Below, in pieces: positions 37,223 through 47,560 of a stretch of 64,000 nt of DNA. The notes below the pieces were generated by a model, which ran no database searches, was not told the origin of the DNA, and saw only the letters and a list, made by a program, of their open reading frames with translations. Origin of the DNA: Pseudomonas sp. P8_241 (GTDB taxonomy: Bacteria; Pseudomonadota; Gammaproteobacteria; Pseudomonadales; Pseudomonadaceae). The stretch covers positions 1,686,001-1,750,000 of the forward strand of contig NZ_CP125377.1 of assembly GCF_034008315.1 (NCBI RefSeq). Direction: 5' to 3'. The position numbers were made by a program, and so were the translations under genes. How positions within the stretch are numbered: position 1 is the first letter of the stretch; every line of letters starts with the position of its first letter.

Positions 37223-37277
37223 AAAGCCCCGTTTCAGGGGATTTCTCCCCCCGCGACGAAAATTCGCCGCAAGGGGG
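37223..37277 (-). terminator. Double hairpin terminator after yciK
   Basis: Read on the minus strand, a long imperfect stem comes first (TCCCCCTTGCGGCGA with TCGTCGCGGGGGGA). A shorter CCCCTGAAACGGGG stem then runs into CTTTTA. It lies 16 bases beyond the yciK stop and ends the minus-strand operon before the GGDEF gene. Confidence 0.75.
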
Positions 37278-37293
37278 AAGCGACACACGGCAC

Positions 37294-38034
37294 TTACTGA
37301 GCGTTAAAAGCCTGGCCGTTGACGCCGGTACTGTCTGGGCCCATCAGGTACAGGTAGACCGGCATGATCTCTTCGGGCGTCGGATTATTCAGCGGGTTTT
37401 CCCCAGGGTAAGCCTGGGCGCGCATGCTGGTTCGGGTTGCGCCGGGGTTGATGCTGTTGGAGCGCACTGGCGCCACGGTGTCGACTTCGTCGGCCAGGGT
37501 TTGCATCAGGCCTTCGGTGGCGAATTTCGAAACGCCGTAAGCGCCCCAATACGCCCGACCTTTTCGCCCGACACTGCTGGAGGTGAATACTACCGAGGCA
37601 TCCCGGGACAGCTTGAGCAGCGGCAACAGTGTACTGGTGAGCATGAACATGGCGTTGACGTTGACTTGCATGACACGCATGAAGTTTTCGCCGGAGAGCT
37701 GTTCGATTGGCGTGCGCGGGCCGATGATCGACGCGTTGTGAAGCAAGCCGTCGAGATGGCCGAACTCGGTTTCGATCATCGCGGCCAGTTCATCGTACTG
37801 ATGGGGCAGGGCGGTTTCGAGGTTGAACGGGATCACGGCAGGTTGTGGATGCCCGGCAGCTTCGATTTCGTCGTAGACCTGGGTCAGGTTGGCTTCGGTC
37901 TTGCCCAGCAACAGAACGGTAGCACCGTGCGCGGCGTAAGTTTTCGCAGCAGCAGCGCCGATGCCGCGACCGGCGCCAGTCACCAGAATGACCCGGTCCT
38001 TGAGCAGCTCGGGGCGGGCGGAATAATCAAACAT
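37294..38034 (-). CDS. yciK: YciK family SDR oxidoreductase
   Basis: 246 residues. The Rossmann motif is GAGRGIGAAAAKTYAAHGA (about 20-38), NAS follows at about 105 (LLHNASIIGPRTP), and the catalytic Tyr-Lys is in YWGAYGVSKFATEGL (about 165-179). YciK-type short-chain dehydrogenases are common beside mupP and ubiG in pseudomonads. Their substrate is unknown. It is the last gene of the minus-strand operon, with a REPIN separating it from mupP. Confidence 0.9.
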   Translation of the reverse strand: MFDYSARPELLKDRVILVTGAGRGIGAAAAKTYAAHGATVLLLGKTEANLTQVYDEIEAAGHPQPAVIPFNLETALPHQYDELAAMIETEFGHLDGLLHNASIIGPRTPIEQLSGENFMRVMQVNVNAMFMLTSTLLPLLKLSRDASVVFTSSSVGRKGRAYWGAYGVSKFATEGLMQTLADEVDTVAPVRSNSINPGATRTSMRAQAYPGENPLNNPTPEEIMPVYLYLMGPDSTGVNGQAFNAQ

Positions 38035-38059
38035 AAAAACCTCAATCCATAAAAAGCTG

Positions 38060-38133
38060 GGAAAGATCGCAGCCCGCAGCAGCTCCTACGTGGGCGATCG
38101 GTGTAGGAGCTGCCGCAGGCTGCGATCTTTTGA
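38060..38133. repeat. REPIN: paired inverted REPs (GCTGCGATCTTTT family)
   Basis: GAAAGATCGCAGCCCGCAGC continuing AGCTCCTAC is inverted by GTAGGAGCTGCCGCAGGCTG continuing CGATCTTTT, with about 12 bases between. It is inside the operon, between mupP and yciK. Confidence 0.88.
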
Positions 38134-38139
38134 CGTTGA

Positions 38140-38811
38140 TCAGCAGCTACAGAGGGCGCTATCGAGCACCTTGCGCAACTCCAGCGGATGATCGACCACC
38201 ACGTCCGCCCCCCAATGCCGCGGATTATCGTCCGGGTGGATATAGCCGAACGTGACCGCAGCCGTCCTGGTGCCGGCATCGCGCCCGGATTCGATATCGC
38301 GCAGATCGTCGCCCACAAACAACACGCTGGCCGGATCGAGGTCGAGCATCTTGCAGGCAAGGATCAGCGGCTCTGGGTCCGGTTTGCTGTTCTTCACATG
38401 ATCCGGGCAGATCAGCAGCGCCGAGCGCTCGGCCAGCCCTAGTTGTTGCATGATCGGTTCAGCGAAGCGCAGTGGCTTGTTGGTGACCACGCCCCAGATC
38501 AGGTTGGCTTTCTCGATATCCGCCAGCAGTTCGCCCATGCCGTCGAATAACTTGCTGTGAACGGCGCAACCCACGAGATAACGTTCCAGGAACTCCAGGC
38601 GCAACTCTTCGAACCCTGGAGATTCCGGGTCCATGGCGAAGGTCACTGCGACCATCGCCTTGGCGCCGCCGGAGATCTCGTCACGGATGTGTTTATCGTT
38701 GATGGGTGGCAAGCCACGGTCGGCACGCATGGCCTGACAAATCGCGATGAAGTCCGGCGCGGTGTCGAGCAGGGTGCCGTCCATGTCGAAAAGAACTGCT
38801 CTGATTGGCAT
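38140..38811 (-). CDS. mupP: N-acetylmuramic acid 6-phosphate phosphatase MupP
   Basis: A 223-residue HAD-superfamily phosphatase. HAD motif I is [10 protein letters not shown] at residues 8-17 with both aspartates, motif III Lys is in [10 protein letters not shown] (about 141), and motif IV is [10 protein letters not shown] (about 165). Genes at this place, just after ubiG, are MupP, which dephosphorylates MurNAc-6P in the pseudomonad cell-wall recycling pathway. Loss of it raises fosfomycin sensitivity; that is family knowledge. It starts 4 bases after the ubiG stop. Confidence 0.9.
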   Translation of the reverse strand: MPIRAVLFDMDGTLLDTAPDFIAICQAMRADRGLPPINDKHIRDEISGGAKAMVAVTFAMDPESPGFEELRLEFLERYLVGCAVHSKLFDGMGELLADIEKANLIWGVVTNKPLRFAEPIMQQLGLAERSALLICPDHVKNSKPDPEPLILACKMLDLDPASVLFVGDDLRDIESGRDAGTRTAAVTFGYIHPDDNPRHWGADVVVDHPLELRKVLDSALCSC

Positions 38812-38815
38812 TGGC

Positions 38816-39514
38816 TTACTCCTCGCGCAGGGTCTGGATCATGTAGTTGACGTCCACGTCGGCCGCCAGTTTGTAATGCTTGGTGAGAGGGTTGTACGTC
38901 AGACCGATGATGTCCTTGACGGTCAGGCCAGCCATGCGACTCCAGGCGCCGAGTTCGGAAGGGCGGATAAATTTCTTGAAGTCGTGAGTGCCGCGCGGCA
39001 ACAGCTTCATGATGTACTCGGCACCGACGATGGCGAACAGATAAGCCTTCGGGTTGCGGTTGATGGTGGAGAGGAACACCTGGCCACCGGGCTTGACCAT
39101 GCGAAAGCAGGCGCGGATCACCGAGGATGGGTCTGGAACGTGCTCGAGCATTTCCAGGCAGGTGACTACGTCGAACTGTTCGGGCATCTCCTCGGCCAGG
39201 GCTTCGGCGGTGATCTGCCGGTACTCGACGCTCACGCCGGACTCCAGTTGATGCAGTTGTGCGACTGCCAGCGGCGCTTCGCCCATGTCGATGCCCGTCA
39301 CCGTTGCGCCTCGCTGCGCCATGGCTTCACTGAGAATGCCGCCGCCGCAACCAACGTCGAGGACCTTCTTGCCGGCCAGGTTGACGCGCTCGTCAATCCA
39401 GTTGACCCGCAGCGGGTTGATGTCGTGCAGCGGTTTGAATTCGCTTTCGCGGTCCCACCAGCGATGGGCCAGGGCCTCGAATTTGGCGATTTCGGCGTAG
39501 TCGACGTTGCTCAT
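38816..39514 (-). CDS. ubiG: Ubiquinone biosynthesis O-methyltransferase UbiG
   Basis: A 232-residue SAM-dependent methyltransferase with motif [18 protein letters not shown] (about 51-67), [13 protein letters not shown] and the family start [16 protein letters not shown]. UbiG carries out both O-methylation steps of ubiquinone synthesis. It lies between the TRZ/ATZ hydrolase gene (59 bases upstream) and mupP (4 bases downstream), all on the minus strand. Confidence 0.95.
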   Translation of the reverse strand: MSNVDYAEIAKFEALAHRWWDRESEFKPLHDINPLRVNWIDERVNLAGKKVLDVGCGGGILSEAMAQRGATVTGIDMGEAPLAVAQLHQLESGVSVEYRQITAEALAEEMPEQFDVVTCLEMLEHVPDPSSVIRACFRMVKPGGQVFLSTINRNPKAYLFAIVGAEYIMKLLPRGTHDFKKFIRPSELGAWSRMAGLTVKDIIGLTYNPLTKHYKLAADVDVNYMIQTLREE

Positions 39515-39573
39515 GGTTTAAGTCCTCGAAAAACTTGAAAAATTCTGTTGCCCCGGCGTTCGGTCCGGGGGGC

Positions 39574-40908
39574 TTACGATTCGGTGCGGCCGCTGATGCG
39601 CTGGCCCCAGGCCTTGGCGGTAGCGCTGAGTTGCTCTTCATCCATGCGTGTCAGGCGATGGTCGTCGAGCAGTTGTTTGCCTGCGACCCAAAGGTGTTTT
39701 ACGCAGTTCCGGCCGGTGGCATATATAAGCTGCGACACCGGGTCGTACACCGGTTGCTGGGCCAGGCCGGAAAGATCGAATGCCACGATGTCCGCGGCCT
39801 TGCCGATTTCCAGCGAGCCGACCTCGGCCTCGATCCCCAGCGCCCGGGCGCCATTGAGTGTGGCCATGCGCAGGGCGCGATGGGCGTCAAGTGCGGTGGC
39901 GGAACCGGCGACGGCCTTGGCCAGCAGGGCGGCGGTGCGGGTTTCGCCCAGCAGGTCGAGGTCATTGTTGCTGGCCGCGCCATCGGTGCCGATTGCGACA
40001 TTGACCCCGGCCTGCCACAGACGCTCGACCGGGCAGAAACCGCTGGCCAGCTTCAGGTTCGACTCCGGGCAATGAATCACATGGGTGTTGCTTTCTACCA
40101 GCAGTTGCAGGTCTTCATCGCTGATCTGGGTCATGTGAACGGCCTGGAAGCGCGGCCCCAGCATGCCCAGTCGCGCCAATCGGGCCAGCGGGCGTTCACC
40201 GCGCTGTTCGACCGATTGCTGCACTTCGAACGCGGTCTCGTGCACGTGCATGTGGATCGAGGCGTCCAGCTCCTCGGCGATCACGCGGATTTTTTCCAGG
40301 TTTTCATCGCCCACGGTGTAGGGCGCATGGGGGCCGAACGTGATCTTGATGCGTTCGTGGTGCTTGAGGTCGCCGAACAGTTCGACACCCTGACGAATGG
40401 CGTCGTCCGCGGTGCTGGCGCCGGGGATCGGGAAGTCGAGGATCGGAATGGCGATCTGCGCGCGGATACCGCTGTTGTGCACGCGTTCGCTGGCAACTTT
40501 CGGGAAAAAGTACATGTCGGAAAAACAGGTGATACCGCCCTTGAGCTGCTCGGCAATGGCCAGGTCTGTGCCATCGCGCACGAACCCCTCGTCGACCCAT
40601 TTGGCTTCCGCAGGCCAGATGTGGTTTTCCAGCCAGGTCATTAGCGGCAGGTCATCGGCCAGCCCGCGGAGCAGGCTCATTGCTGCGTGCCCGTGGGCGT
40701 TGATCAGGCCGGGGCTGAGCAGCACGTCAGGCAATTCGCGAATTTCGGTTGCGTTAAGCTTAAGGGCAGCGGAACGTGGGCCGATAAATACGATGCGTCC
40801 GTCACGGATGCCCACGCCATGCTCTTTGAGGACAACACCAGCGGGTTCGACGGGTACCAGCCAGGTCGGCAGCAATAACAGGTCGAGCGCAGCGGCAGTG
40901 TTCGGCAT
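39574..40908 (-). CDS. TRZ/ATZ family amidohydrolase (MTA/SAH deaminase-like)
   Basis: 444 residues of the amidohydrolase superfamily. The metal-site sequences are visible: [15 protein letters not shown] (about 66-80), [13 protein letters not shown] (about 217-229), a later His in [10 protein letters not shown], and Asp in [14 protein letters not shown] (about 305). This family deaminates S-adenosylhomocysteine or 5'-methylthioadenosine. In P. aeruginosa the gene beside mtnA feeds methylthioinosine salvage. Here it is divergent from mtnA over 107 bases, which fits a shared methionine-salvage role. Confidence 0.88.
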   Translation of the reverse strand: MPNTAAALDLLLLPTWLVPVEPAGVVLKEHGVGIRDGRIVFIGPRSAALKLNATEIRELPDVLLSPGLINAHGHAAMSLLRGLADDLPLMTWLENHIWPAEAKWVDEGFVRDGTDLAIAEQLKGGITCFSDMYFFPKVASERVHNSGIRAQIAIPILDFPIPGASTADDAIRQGVELFGDLKHHERIKITFGPHAPYTVGDENLEKIRVIAEELDASIHMHVHETAFEVQQSVEQRGERPLARLARLGMLGPRFQAVHMTQISDEDLQLLVESNTHVIHCPESNLKLASGFCPVERLWQAGVNVAIGTDGAASNNDLDLLGETRTAALLAKAVAGSATALDAHRALRMATLNGARALGIEAEVGSLEIGKAADIVAFDLSGLAQQPVYDPVSQLIYATGRNCVKHLWVAGKQLLDDHRLTRMDEEQLSATAKAWGQRISGRTES

Positions 40909-40977
40909 CGAAGGTGGGTTCCAGTGCTTTTGTAAAGGATGGCGAAGTATACCCGAGCGTCTTGGCGGGGGGATCGC

Positions 40978-40983
40978 TATAAT
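40978..40983 (+). promoter_or_regulatory. Candidate -10 box of mtnA
   Basis: A perfect TATAAT lies 33 bases before the mtnA ATG in the divergent region. No good -35 is seen at 16-18 bases upstream; TTGGCG is present but only 10 bases away. The assignment therefore rests on the -10 alone. Confidence 0.4.
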
Positions 40984-41015
40984 CGGCCGCTTTGTTACTG
41001 AGTACGGGGTGTGGG

Positions 41016-42092
41016 ATGCGCGATCGACTGTTGGCTGCGGAAAAGGTTAAGGCCATCGATTGGCGTGACGGTGCCCTGTATCTGCTGGATCAGCGCATTT
41101 TGCCGTTCGAGGAAACCTGGATTGCCTACACCAGCGCGGCTGGCGTGGCTGAGGCCATTCGTTCGATGGTGGTGCGTGGTGCCCCGGCGATTGGCATCAG
41201 CGCAGCCTATGGCATTGTACTCGCGGCCCGGGAGCGGATTGCCGAGGGTGGCGACTGGTACGCGGCGCTGGAAGAGGATTTTGCGCTGCTGGCCGATTCC
41301 CGTCCCACGGCAGTCAACCTGTTCTGGGCACTGGGTCGCATGCACGACCGGCTTGATCGCTTGAAAGAAAATGCCGACCCGCTCGTGGCGCTGGAAGCTG
41401 AAGCCATCGCCATTCACGAAAGTGATCGCGAGGCCAATCTGACCATGGCGCAGTTGGGTGTGGACCTGATCCGCAAACATCAGGGCAACGCCCAGACCAT
41501 CCTGACCCACTGCAATACCGGCGCGCTGGCAACCGGCGGCTTCGGTACCGCACTGGGCGTGATTCGCGGGGCATTCATCGAGGGCATGGTCGAGCGCGTT
41601 TATGCCGACGAAACCCGTCCATGGTTGCAAGGTTCGCGGTTGACTGCGTGGGAACTGGCCAACGAAGGCATTCCCGTGACCCTCAACGCCGACTCCGCTG
41701 CCGCCCACATCATGAAGACCAAGGGCATTACCTGGGTGATCGTCGGAGCCGACCGGATCACCGCCAATGGCGACGTGGCGAACAAGATTGGCACCTATCA
41801 ACTGGCGGTCAACGCCATGCACCATGGCGTGCGCTTCATGGTCGTGGCGCCGAGTTCGACTATCGACATGCAACTGGCCAGCGGCGACGACATTCCGATC
41901 GAAGAGCGTGACGGTCGTGAACTTCTTGAGGTTGGCGGCAAGCGGGTCGGGGCGGATGTCGATGCCTTCAATCCCGTGTTTGACGTGACCCCGGCAGACC
42001 TGATTGATGCAATCGTCACTGAAAAAGGCATCGTTGAACGCCCAGACACCGCGAAAATGGCGCAGTTGATGTGCCGTAAGCGTCTGCATTAA
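41016..42092 (+). CDS. mtnA: S-methyl-5-thioribose-1-phosphate isomerase
   Basis: 358 residues from ATG 41016; an upstream TTG start at 40992 is less likely. Family signatures are [18 protein letters not shown] (about 50-67), [12 protein letters not shown] with the catalytic Cys (about 165-176) and [18 protein letters not shown] with the catalytic Asp (about 246-263). It isomerises methylthioribose-1-phosphate to methylthioribulose-1-phosphate in methionine salvage. It is followed by a perfect palindrome at 42109-42145 and the gyrA upstream region. Confidence 0.94.
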   Translation: MRDRLLAAEKVKAIDWRDGALYLLDQRILPFEETWIAYTSAAGVAEAIRSMVVRGAPAIGISAAYGIVLAARERIAEGGDWYAALEEDFALLADSRPTAVNLFWALGRMHDRLDRLKENADPLVALEAEAIAIHESDREANLTMAQLGVDLIRKHQGNAQTILTHCNTGALATGGFGTALGVIRGAFIEGMVERVYADETRPWLQGSRLTAWELANEGIPVTLNADSAAAHIMKTKGITWVIVGADRITANGDVANKIGTYQLAVNAMHHGVRFMVVAPSSTIDMQLASGDDIPIEERDGRELLEVGGKRVGADVDAFNPVFDVTPADLIDAIVTEKGIVERPDTAKMAQLMCRKRLH

Positions 42093-42108
42093 AGGAATGT
42101 TGTGTCTG

Positions 42109-42145
42109 AAAGGCCCCATCGCTGGCTTGCCAGCGATGGGGCCTT
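42109..42145. repeat. Single perfect REP-like palindrome after mtnA
   Basis: AAGGCCCCATCGCTGG and CCAGCGATGGGGCCTT form a perfect 16-base stem around a CTTG loop. The core GCTGGCTTGCCAGCGATGGG belongs to the same REP family as the elements at 11382 and 28840. No T tract follows, so its role as terminator is doubtful. Confidence 0.7.
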
Positions 42146-42465
42146 GAAAGTCAATAAACATCCGCAAGCCAAGCCTCATATCTGCATTCAAAGAAGCTCT
42201 AAGCTTCTCTCGTCTCCTTCAAGCCTGTCACCGGTCAACTAACTACTCTCCATGCGCGTCTGGGGGATAGGTGCGTGGCGGCTCTTGTGATAACATCCGG
42301 CGGTTTCCAGGGTTGCCCGAAGTGGCGACCCGTACTGCGCAGATCCATGGCATAACTCGTTGATTTGTCGTAAGTCGGTGCATGGCACTCAGCCTGTATC
42401 GGCGAGCTTCGTTGGTCCCATATGGATGTGACGAAGTTTCACCAGAAAAAGGAATCAGGCTTCTC
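42146..42465. other. Upstream region of gyrA
   Basis: About 320 bases without a gene between the palindrome and gyrA. It must contain the gyrA promoter. The ribosome site is AAAAAGGAATCAGG, shortly before the ATG at 42466. I found no promoter pair good enough to mark. Confidence 0.4.
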
Positions 42466-45120
42466 ATGGGCGAACTGGCCAAAGAAATCCTCCCGGTCAA
42501 TATCGAAGACGAGCTGAAGCAGTCCTACCTCGACTACGCGATGAGCGTAATTGTCGGGCGGGCACTGCCGGATGCGCGCGATGGCTTGAAGCCCGTGCAC
42601 CGGCGTGTGCTGTTCGCGATGAGCGAGTTGGGCAACGACTTCAACAAGCCGTACAAGAAATCTGCCCGTGTTGTCGGTGACGTGATCGGTAAGTATCACC
42701 CGCACGGTGATACCGCGGTGTACGACACCATCGTTCGGATGGCGCAGCCATTCTCCCTGCGCTACCTGCTGGTAGACGGCCAGGGCAACTTCGGTTCGGT
42801 GGACGGCGACAACGCTGCTGCCATGCGATACACCGAAGTGCGCATGACCAAGCTGGCGCACGAGCTGCTGGCCGACCTGCATAAAGAAACCGTGGACTGG
42901 GTGCCGAACTACGACGGCACCGAAATGATCCCTGCGGTCATGCCGACCCGTATTCCCAACCTGCTGGTCAACGGCTCCAGCGGTATCGCCGTGGGCATGG
43001 CGACCAACATTCCGCCGCACAACCTCGGTGAAGTCATCGACGGTTGCCTGGCGCTCATCGACAATCCCGAGCTGACTGTCGACGAGCTGATGCAATACAT
43101 CCCCGGTCCGGACTTCCCGACCGCCGCGATCATCAACGGTCGCGCCGGCATCATCGAAGCCTACCGCACCGGTCGCGGCCGCATTTACATGCGCGCTCGC
43201 TCGATGATCGAAGACATCGACAAGGTCGGTGGCCGTCAGCAGATCGTCATCACCGAACTCCCGTACCAGCTGAACAAGGCGCGTCTGATCGAGAAGATCG
43301 CCGAGCTGGTCAAAGAGAAGAAGCTCGAAGGCATCACCGAATTGCGCGACGAGTCCGACAAGGACGGTATGCGCGTCGTGATCGAACTGCGTCGCGGTGA
43401 AGTGCCTGAGGTGATCCTCAACAACCTCTACGCCCAGACCCAACTGCAAGCGGTGTTCGGTATCAACATCGTCGCGCTGATCGACGGCCGTCCGCGGATC
43501 CTGAACCTCAAGGACCTGCTGGAAGCTTTCGTTCGTCACCGTCGCGAAGTGGTTACCCGCCGTACCGTGTTCGAACTGCGCAAAGCGCGTGAACGTGGTC
43601 ACATTCTGGAAGGTCAAGCGGTTGCCCTGTCGAACATCGACCCGGTCATCGCCCTGATCAAGGCCTCGCCAACGCCGTCGGAAGCCAAGGAAGCGCTGAT
43701 CAGCACCCCTTGGGAATCCTCGGCCGTGGTGGCGATGGTTGAACGCGCCGGTGCCGATTCGTGCCGTCCGGAAAACCTCGATCCGCAATACGGTCTGCGC
43801 GAAGGCAAGTACTTCCTGTCGCCAGAGCAGGCACAAGCCATTCTGGAACTGCGTCTGCACCGTCTGACCGGTCTGGAACACGAGAAACTGCTGGCCGAGT
43901 ATCAAGAGATCCTCAACCAGATCGGCGAGCTGATCCGCATCCTCAACAGCGCCACGCGCCTGATGGAAGTGATCCGCGAAGAGCTGGAAGTGATCCGCGC
44001 CGAATACGGCGATGTGCGTCGCACCGAGATCCTCGATGCCCGTCTCGATCTGACCCTGGGTGACATGATCCCGGAAGAAGAGCGCGTCGTGACCATTTCC
44101 CACGGTGGCTACGCCAAGACCCAGCCCTTGGCTGCGTACCAGGCCCAGCGTCGTGGCGGTAAAGGCAAGTCGGCGACCGGCGTCAAGGATGAGGACTACA
44201 TCGCTCACCTGCTGGTTGCGAACAGCCACACCACGCTGCTGCTGTTCTCCAGCAAGGGCAAGGTGTACTGGCTGAAAACCTACGAAATCCCTGAAGCGTC
44301 CCGTGCTGCCCGTGGTCGTCCGCTGGTCAACCTGCTGCCGCTGGATGATGGTGAATACATCACCACCATGCTGCCGGTCGAGGAATACACCGAAGGTCAC
44401 TACATCTTCATGGCCACCGCTAACGGCACCGTGAAGAAGACCCCGCTGGAATCCTTCAGTCGTCAGCGCAGCGTTGGCCTTATCGCGCTGGAACTGGATG
44501 AAGGCGACGTGCTGATTTCCGCGGCCATCACCGATGGCGAGCGCGAAGTCATGCTGTTCTCCGACGGCGGCAAGGTGACTCGCTTCAAGGAATCCGATGT
44601 TCGCGCCATGGGCCGTACCGCCCGCGGTGTGCGCGGTATGCGTCTGCCGGAAGGCCAGAAGCTGATTTCCATGCTGATCCCGGAAGAGGGCAGCCAGATC
44701 CTCACTGCTTCGGCGCGTGGCTTCGGCAAGCGCACGGCGATCACCGAGTTCCCTGAGTACAAACGTGGCGGTCAGGGCGTTATCGCCATGGTCAGCAACG
44801 AGCGTAACGGCCGTCTGGTCGGTGCGGTCCAGGTGCTCGATGGCGAGGAAATCATGCTGATTTCCGACCAGGGCACCCTGGTGCGCACCCGTGTCGACGA
44901 AGTCTCCAGCCTGGGTCGTAATACCCAGGGCGTGACCCTGATCAAACTGGCCAGCGACGAAACGCTGGTCGGTCTGGAGCGGGTTCAGGAGCCGTCGGAA
45001 GTCGAGGGTGAAGAGCTGGAAGGTGAAGAGGGTGAAGGGTTTGTCGGTGAAGTCGTGATCGACGACGTTGCCGAAGACCAGCAACTCGACGCTGCCGCTG
45101 ACGAAGAACCGCAAGAGTAA
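42466..45120 (+). CDS. gyrA: DNA gyrase subunit A
   Basis: 884 residues from ATG 42466, which gives the family start [20 protein letters not shown]. The active-site Tyr is at 122 ([11 protein letters not shown]). The quinolone region reads [13 protein letters not shown] with Thr83 and Asp87, the usual susceptible pseudomonad residues. The C-terminal beta-pinwheel carries the GyrA box (QRRGGKGKS). The last 50 residues are very acidic ([13 protein letters not shown]), as in other pseudomonad gyrases. It introduces negative supercoils together with GyrB, encoded elsewhere. Confidence 0.97.
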   Translation: MGELAKEILPVNIEDELKQSYLDYAMSVIVGRALPDARDGLKPVHRRVLFAMSELGNDFNKPYKKSARVVGDVIGKYHPHGDTAVYDTIVRMAQPFSLRYLLVDGQGNFGSVDGDNAAAMRYTEVRMTKLAHELLADLHKETVDWVPNYDGTEMIPAVMPTRIPNLLVNGSSGIAVGMATNIPPHNLGEVIDGCLALIDNPELTVDELMQYIPGPDFPTAAIINGRAGIIEAYRTGRGRIYMRARSMIEDIDKVGGRQQIVITELPYQLNKARLIEKIAELVKEKKLEGITELRDESDKDGMRVVIELRRGEVPEVILNNLYAQTQLQAVFGINIVALIDGRPRILNLKDLLEAFVRHRREVVTRRTVFELRKARERGHILEGQAVALSNIDPVIALIKASPTPSEAKEALISTPWESSAVVAMVERAGADSCRPENLDPQYGLREGKYFLSPEQAQAILELRLHRLTGLEHEKLLAEYQEILNQIGELIRILNSATRLMEVIREELEVIRAEYGDVRRTEILDARLDLTLGDMIPEEERVVTISHGGYAKTQPLAAYQAQRRGGKGKSATGVKDEDYIAHLLVANSHTTLLLFSSKGKVYWLKTYEIPEASRAARGRPLVNLLPLDDGEYITTMLPVEEYTEGHYIFMATANGTVKKTPLESFSRQRSVGLIALELDEGDVLISAAITDGEREVMLFSDGGKVTRFKESDVRAMGRTARGVRGMRLPEGQKLISMLIPEEGSQILTASARGFGKRTAITEFPEYKRGGQGVIAMVSNERNGRLVGAVQVLDGEEIMLISDQGTLVRTRVDEVSSLGRNTQGVTLIKLASDETLVGLERVQEPSEVEGEELEGEEGEGFVGEVVIDDVAEDQQLDAAADEEPQE

Positions 45121-45129
45121 GCGGGTAAA

Positions 45130-45165
45130 AAGGGGGGGCGGATGAAAATTCGCCCCCTTGTTGTT
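45130..45165 (+). terminator. Hairpin after gyrA
   Basis: AAGGGGGGGCGGATG and ATTCGCCCCCTTG form a G/C-rich stem 10 bases beyond the gyrA stop. It is followed by TTGTTTG, a weak T tract. Likely the gyrA terminator. Confidence 0.7.
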
Positions 45166-45189
45166 TGTCCCTTTGGAATATTGATGACC

Positions 45190-45292
45190 CTGTAGGAGCG
45201 AGCATGCTCGCGATGGACGTTAACGATGGCGCGGGTTTACTGATTAAGCGCGACGCCCTCAAGTACATCGCGAGCATGCTCGCTCCTACAGT
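45190..45292. repeat. REPIN: paired inverted REPs (GAGCATGCTCGCGATGG variant)
   Basis: CTGTAGGAGCGAGCATGCTC continuing GCGATGG and the inverse CATCGCGAGCATGCTCGCTC continuing CTACAG are separated by about 48 bases. They fill most of the gap between gyrA and serC. Confidence 0.85.
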
Positions 45293-45368
45293 TGATCGTT
45301 CCGCGCCATGCGAAAAGCGATCACCCCGTATTATTGCGTGATACCACCAAATCAGAGCGAGATTGGAT

Positions 45369-46454
45369 GTGAGCAAGAGAGCCTATAACTTCTGTGCCGG
45401 TCCTGCGGCGCTTCCCGAAGCTGTTCTGAAGCGCGCCCAGGGTGAGCTTTTGGACTGGCACGGCAAGGGTCTGTCAGTCATGGAAATGAGCCATCGCAGT
45501 GATGAGTTCGTGTCCATAGCCACCAAGGCCGAGCAGGATCTGCGTGATCTGCTGAATATCCCGTCGAACTATAAAGTGCTGTTCCTGCAAGGCGGCGCCA
45601 GCCAGCAGTTTGCTCAGATTCCTCTGAACCTGTTGCCGGAAAACGGCTCTGCCGACTATATCGATACCGGTATCTGGTCGCAGAAAGCCATCGAAGAAGC
45701 TTCGCGCTACGGCAATGTCAACGTGGCTGCGACCGCCAAGCCCTACGATTACTTTGCCATTCCAGGCCAAAACGAATGGAAGCTGTCGAAAGACGCAGCC
45801 TATGTCCATTACGCGCCGAACGAAACCATCGGCGGTCTTGAATTCCAATGGATTCCGGAAACCGGTGACGTCCCATTGGTGGCCGACATGTCTTCGGACA
45901 TTCTGTCGCGCCCGGTGGATGTTTCGCGGTTCGGCATGATCTACGCCGGCGCCCAGAAAAACATCGGTCCGAGCGGCGTCGTGGTCAATATCGTTCGCGA
46001 AGACCTGCTGGGTCACGCCCGTTCCATTTGCCCGACCATGCTCAACTACAAGGTCGCGGCCGATAACGGCTCGATGTACAACACCCCGCCAACCCTGGCC
46101 TGGTACTTGTCCGGCCTGGTGTTTGAGTGGCTGAAAGAGCAGGGCGGTGTCGAAGCCATCGGCAAGCTCAATGAAGTGAAAAAGCGCACGCTCTACGATT
46201 TCATCGATGCCAGCGGCCTTTACAGCAACCCGATCAACGAGCCGGACCGCTCGTGGATGAACGTGCCGTTCCGCCTGGCAGATGATCGTCTGGACAAGCC
46301 GTTCCTGGTGGGTGCCGACGAGCGTGGGCTGTTGAACCTCAAGGGGCACCGTTCGGTAGGCGGCATGCGCGCCTCCATCTATAACGCCGTGGACATCGTT
46401 GCGGTCAACGCACTGGTTTCGTACATGGCAGAGTTCGAGAAGGAACATGGCTAA
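45369..46454 (+). CDS. serC: Phosphoserine aminotransferase
   Basis: 361 residues from GTG 45369, giving the family start MSKRAYNFCAGPAALPEAV; the TTG two codons earlier is not needed. The PLP lysine is Lys197 in GAQKNIGPSGVVVNIVRED. It makes phosphoserine from 3-phosphohydroxypyruvate with glutamate, and acts also in pyridoxine synthesis. It opens a run of amino-acid and translation genes to lapA. Its stop overlaps the pheA ATG by one base. Confidence 0.96.
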   Translation: MSKRAYNFCAGPAALPEAVLKRAQGELLDWHGKGLSVMEMSHRSDEFVSIATKAEQDLRDLLNIPSNYKVLFLQGGASQQFAQIPLNLLPENGSADYIDTGIWSQKAIEEASRYGNVNVAATAKPYDYFAIPGQNEWKLSKDAAYVHYAPNETIGGLEFQWIPETGDVPLVADMSSDILSRPVDVSRFGMIYAGAQKNIGPSGVVVNIVREDLLGHARSICPTMLNYKVAADNGSMYNTPPTLAWYLSGLVFEWLKEQGGVEAIGKLNEVKKRTLYDFIDASGLYSNPINEPDRSWMNVPFRLADDRLDKPFLVGADERGLLNLKGHRSVGGMRASIYNAVDIVAVNALVSYMAEFEKEHG

Positions 46455-47548
46455 TGTCTGAGCAAGAACTCAAGGCACTGCGCGTTCGCATTGATGCTCT
46501 GGACACCAAGGTCCTGGAGTTGATCAGCGAGCGCGCACGCTGCGCCCAGGAAGTTGCGCGAGTAAAGATGGCCTCGCTGGCCGAAGGCGAAGTGCCGGTG
46601 TTCTATCGTCCTGAGCGTGAAGCTCAGGTGCTCAAGCGAGTCATGGAGCGCAACCAGGGGCCGTTGGGCAACGAAGAGATGGCGCGGCTGTTCCGCGAAA
46701 TCATGTCTTCGTGCCTGGCGCTGGAGCAGCCGCTGAAAGTGGCTTACCTTGGTCCTGAAGGTACATTCACCCAGGCGGCGGCCATGAAACACTTCGGTCA
46801 CGCCGTGATCAGCAAGCCGATGGCAGCCATTGACGAAGTGTTCCGCGAGGTGGCGGCCGGTGCGGTGAATTTTGGCGTGGTCCCGGTGGAAAACTCCACT
46901 GAAGGCGCGGTCAACCACACCCTCGACAGCTTCCTCGAGCACGACATGGTGATCTGCGGCGAAGTCGAGTTACGTATCCACCATCATCTGTTGGTCGGAG
47001 AAAACACCAAGACCGACAGCATCAGTCGCATCTACTCCCACGCCCAGTCCCTGGCCCAGTGCCGCAAGTGGCTGGACGCCCATTACCCGAATGTCGAGCG
47101 CGTGGCGGTGTCCAGCAACGCCGAAGCGGCCAAGCGGGTCAAGGGTGAGTGGAACTCGGCGGCAATTGCCGGTGACATGGCGGCGGGCTTGTACGGCCTG
47201 ACCCGATTGGCCGAGAAAATCGAGGATCGCCCGGACAACTCCACGCGCTTCCTCATGATCGGTAATCAGGAAGTGCCTCCGACTGGCGACGACAAGACGT
47301 CCATCATCGTTTCGATGAGCAACAAGCCGGGTGCGCTTCACGAGTTGCTGGTGCCGTTTCACGACAACGGCATCGACCTGACCCGGATCGAGACGCGTCC
47401 TTCGCGCAGCGGTAAATGGACCTACGTGTTCTTCATCGACTTCGTCGGCCACCATCGTGACCCGTTGGTCAAAGGTGTGCTGGAAAAGATCAGTCAGGAA
47501 GCAGTGGCACTCAAAGTGCTGGGTTCCTACCCGAAAGCAGTTCTTTAA
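46454..47548 (+). CDS. pheA: Chorismate mutase / prephenate dehydratase (P-protein)
   Basis: 364 residues with three parts. AroQ chorismate mutase is about 1-90 (LKALRVRIDALDTKVLELIS). Prephenate dehydratase is about 95-270 (YLGPEGTFTQAA, VPVENSTEGAVNHTLD, and NSTRFLMIG with the catalytic Thr). A C-terminal ACT domain is about 280-360 (PGALHELLVPFHDNGIDLTR) and senses phenylalanine. It converts chorismate to phenylpyruvate. hisC starts 12 bases after its stop. Confidence 0.96.
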   Translation: MSEQELKALRVRIDALDTKVLELISERARCAQEVARVKMASLAEGEVPVFYRPEREAQVLKRVMERNQGPLGNEEMARLFREIMSSCLALEQPLKVAYLGPEGTFTQAAAMKHFGHAVISKPMAAIDEVFREVAAGAVNFGVVPVENSTEGAVNHTLDSFLEHDMVICGEVELRIHHHLLVGENTKTDSISRIYSHAQSLAQCRKWLDAHYPNVERVAVSSNAEAAKRVKGEWNSAAIAGDMAAGLYGLTRLAEKIEDRPDNSTRFLMIGNQEVPPTGDDKTSIIVSMSNKPGALHELLVPFHDNGIDLTRIETRPSRSGKWTYVFFIDFVGHHRDPLVKGVLEKISQEAVALKVLGSYPKAVL

Positions 47549-47560
47549 AGGGCGATAGCA

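Noticed and set aside
42439..45114. An 891-codon open frame antisense to gyrA
   Set aside because: It mirrors gyrA codon bias in a GC-rich gene, has low-complexity His/Val/Gln-rich translation and no ribosome site. The same applies to long antisense frames opposite rpsA (51752-53548), pap (22251-23792), fumC (26561-27835) and the sulfatase gene (6244-7692).
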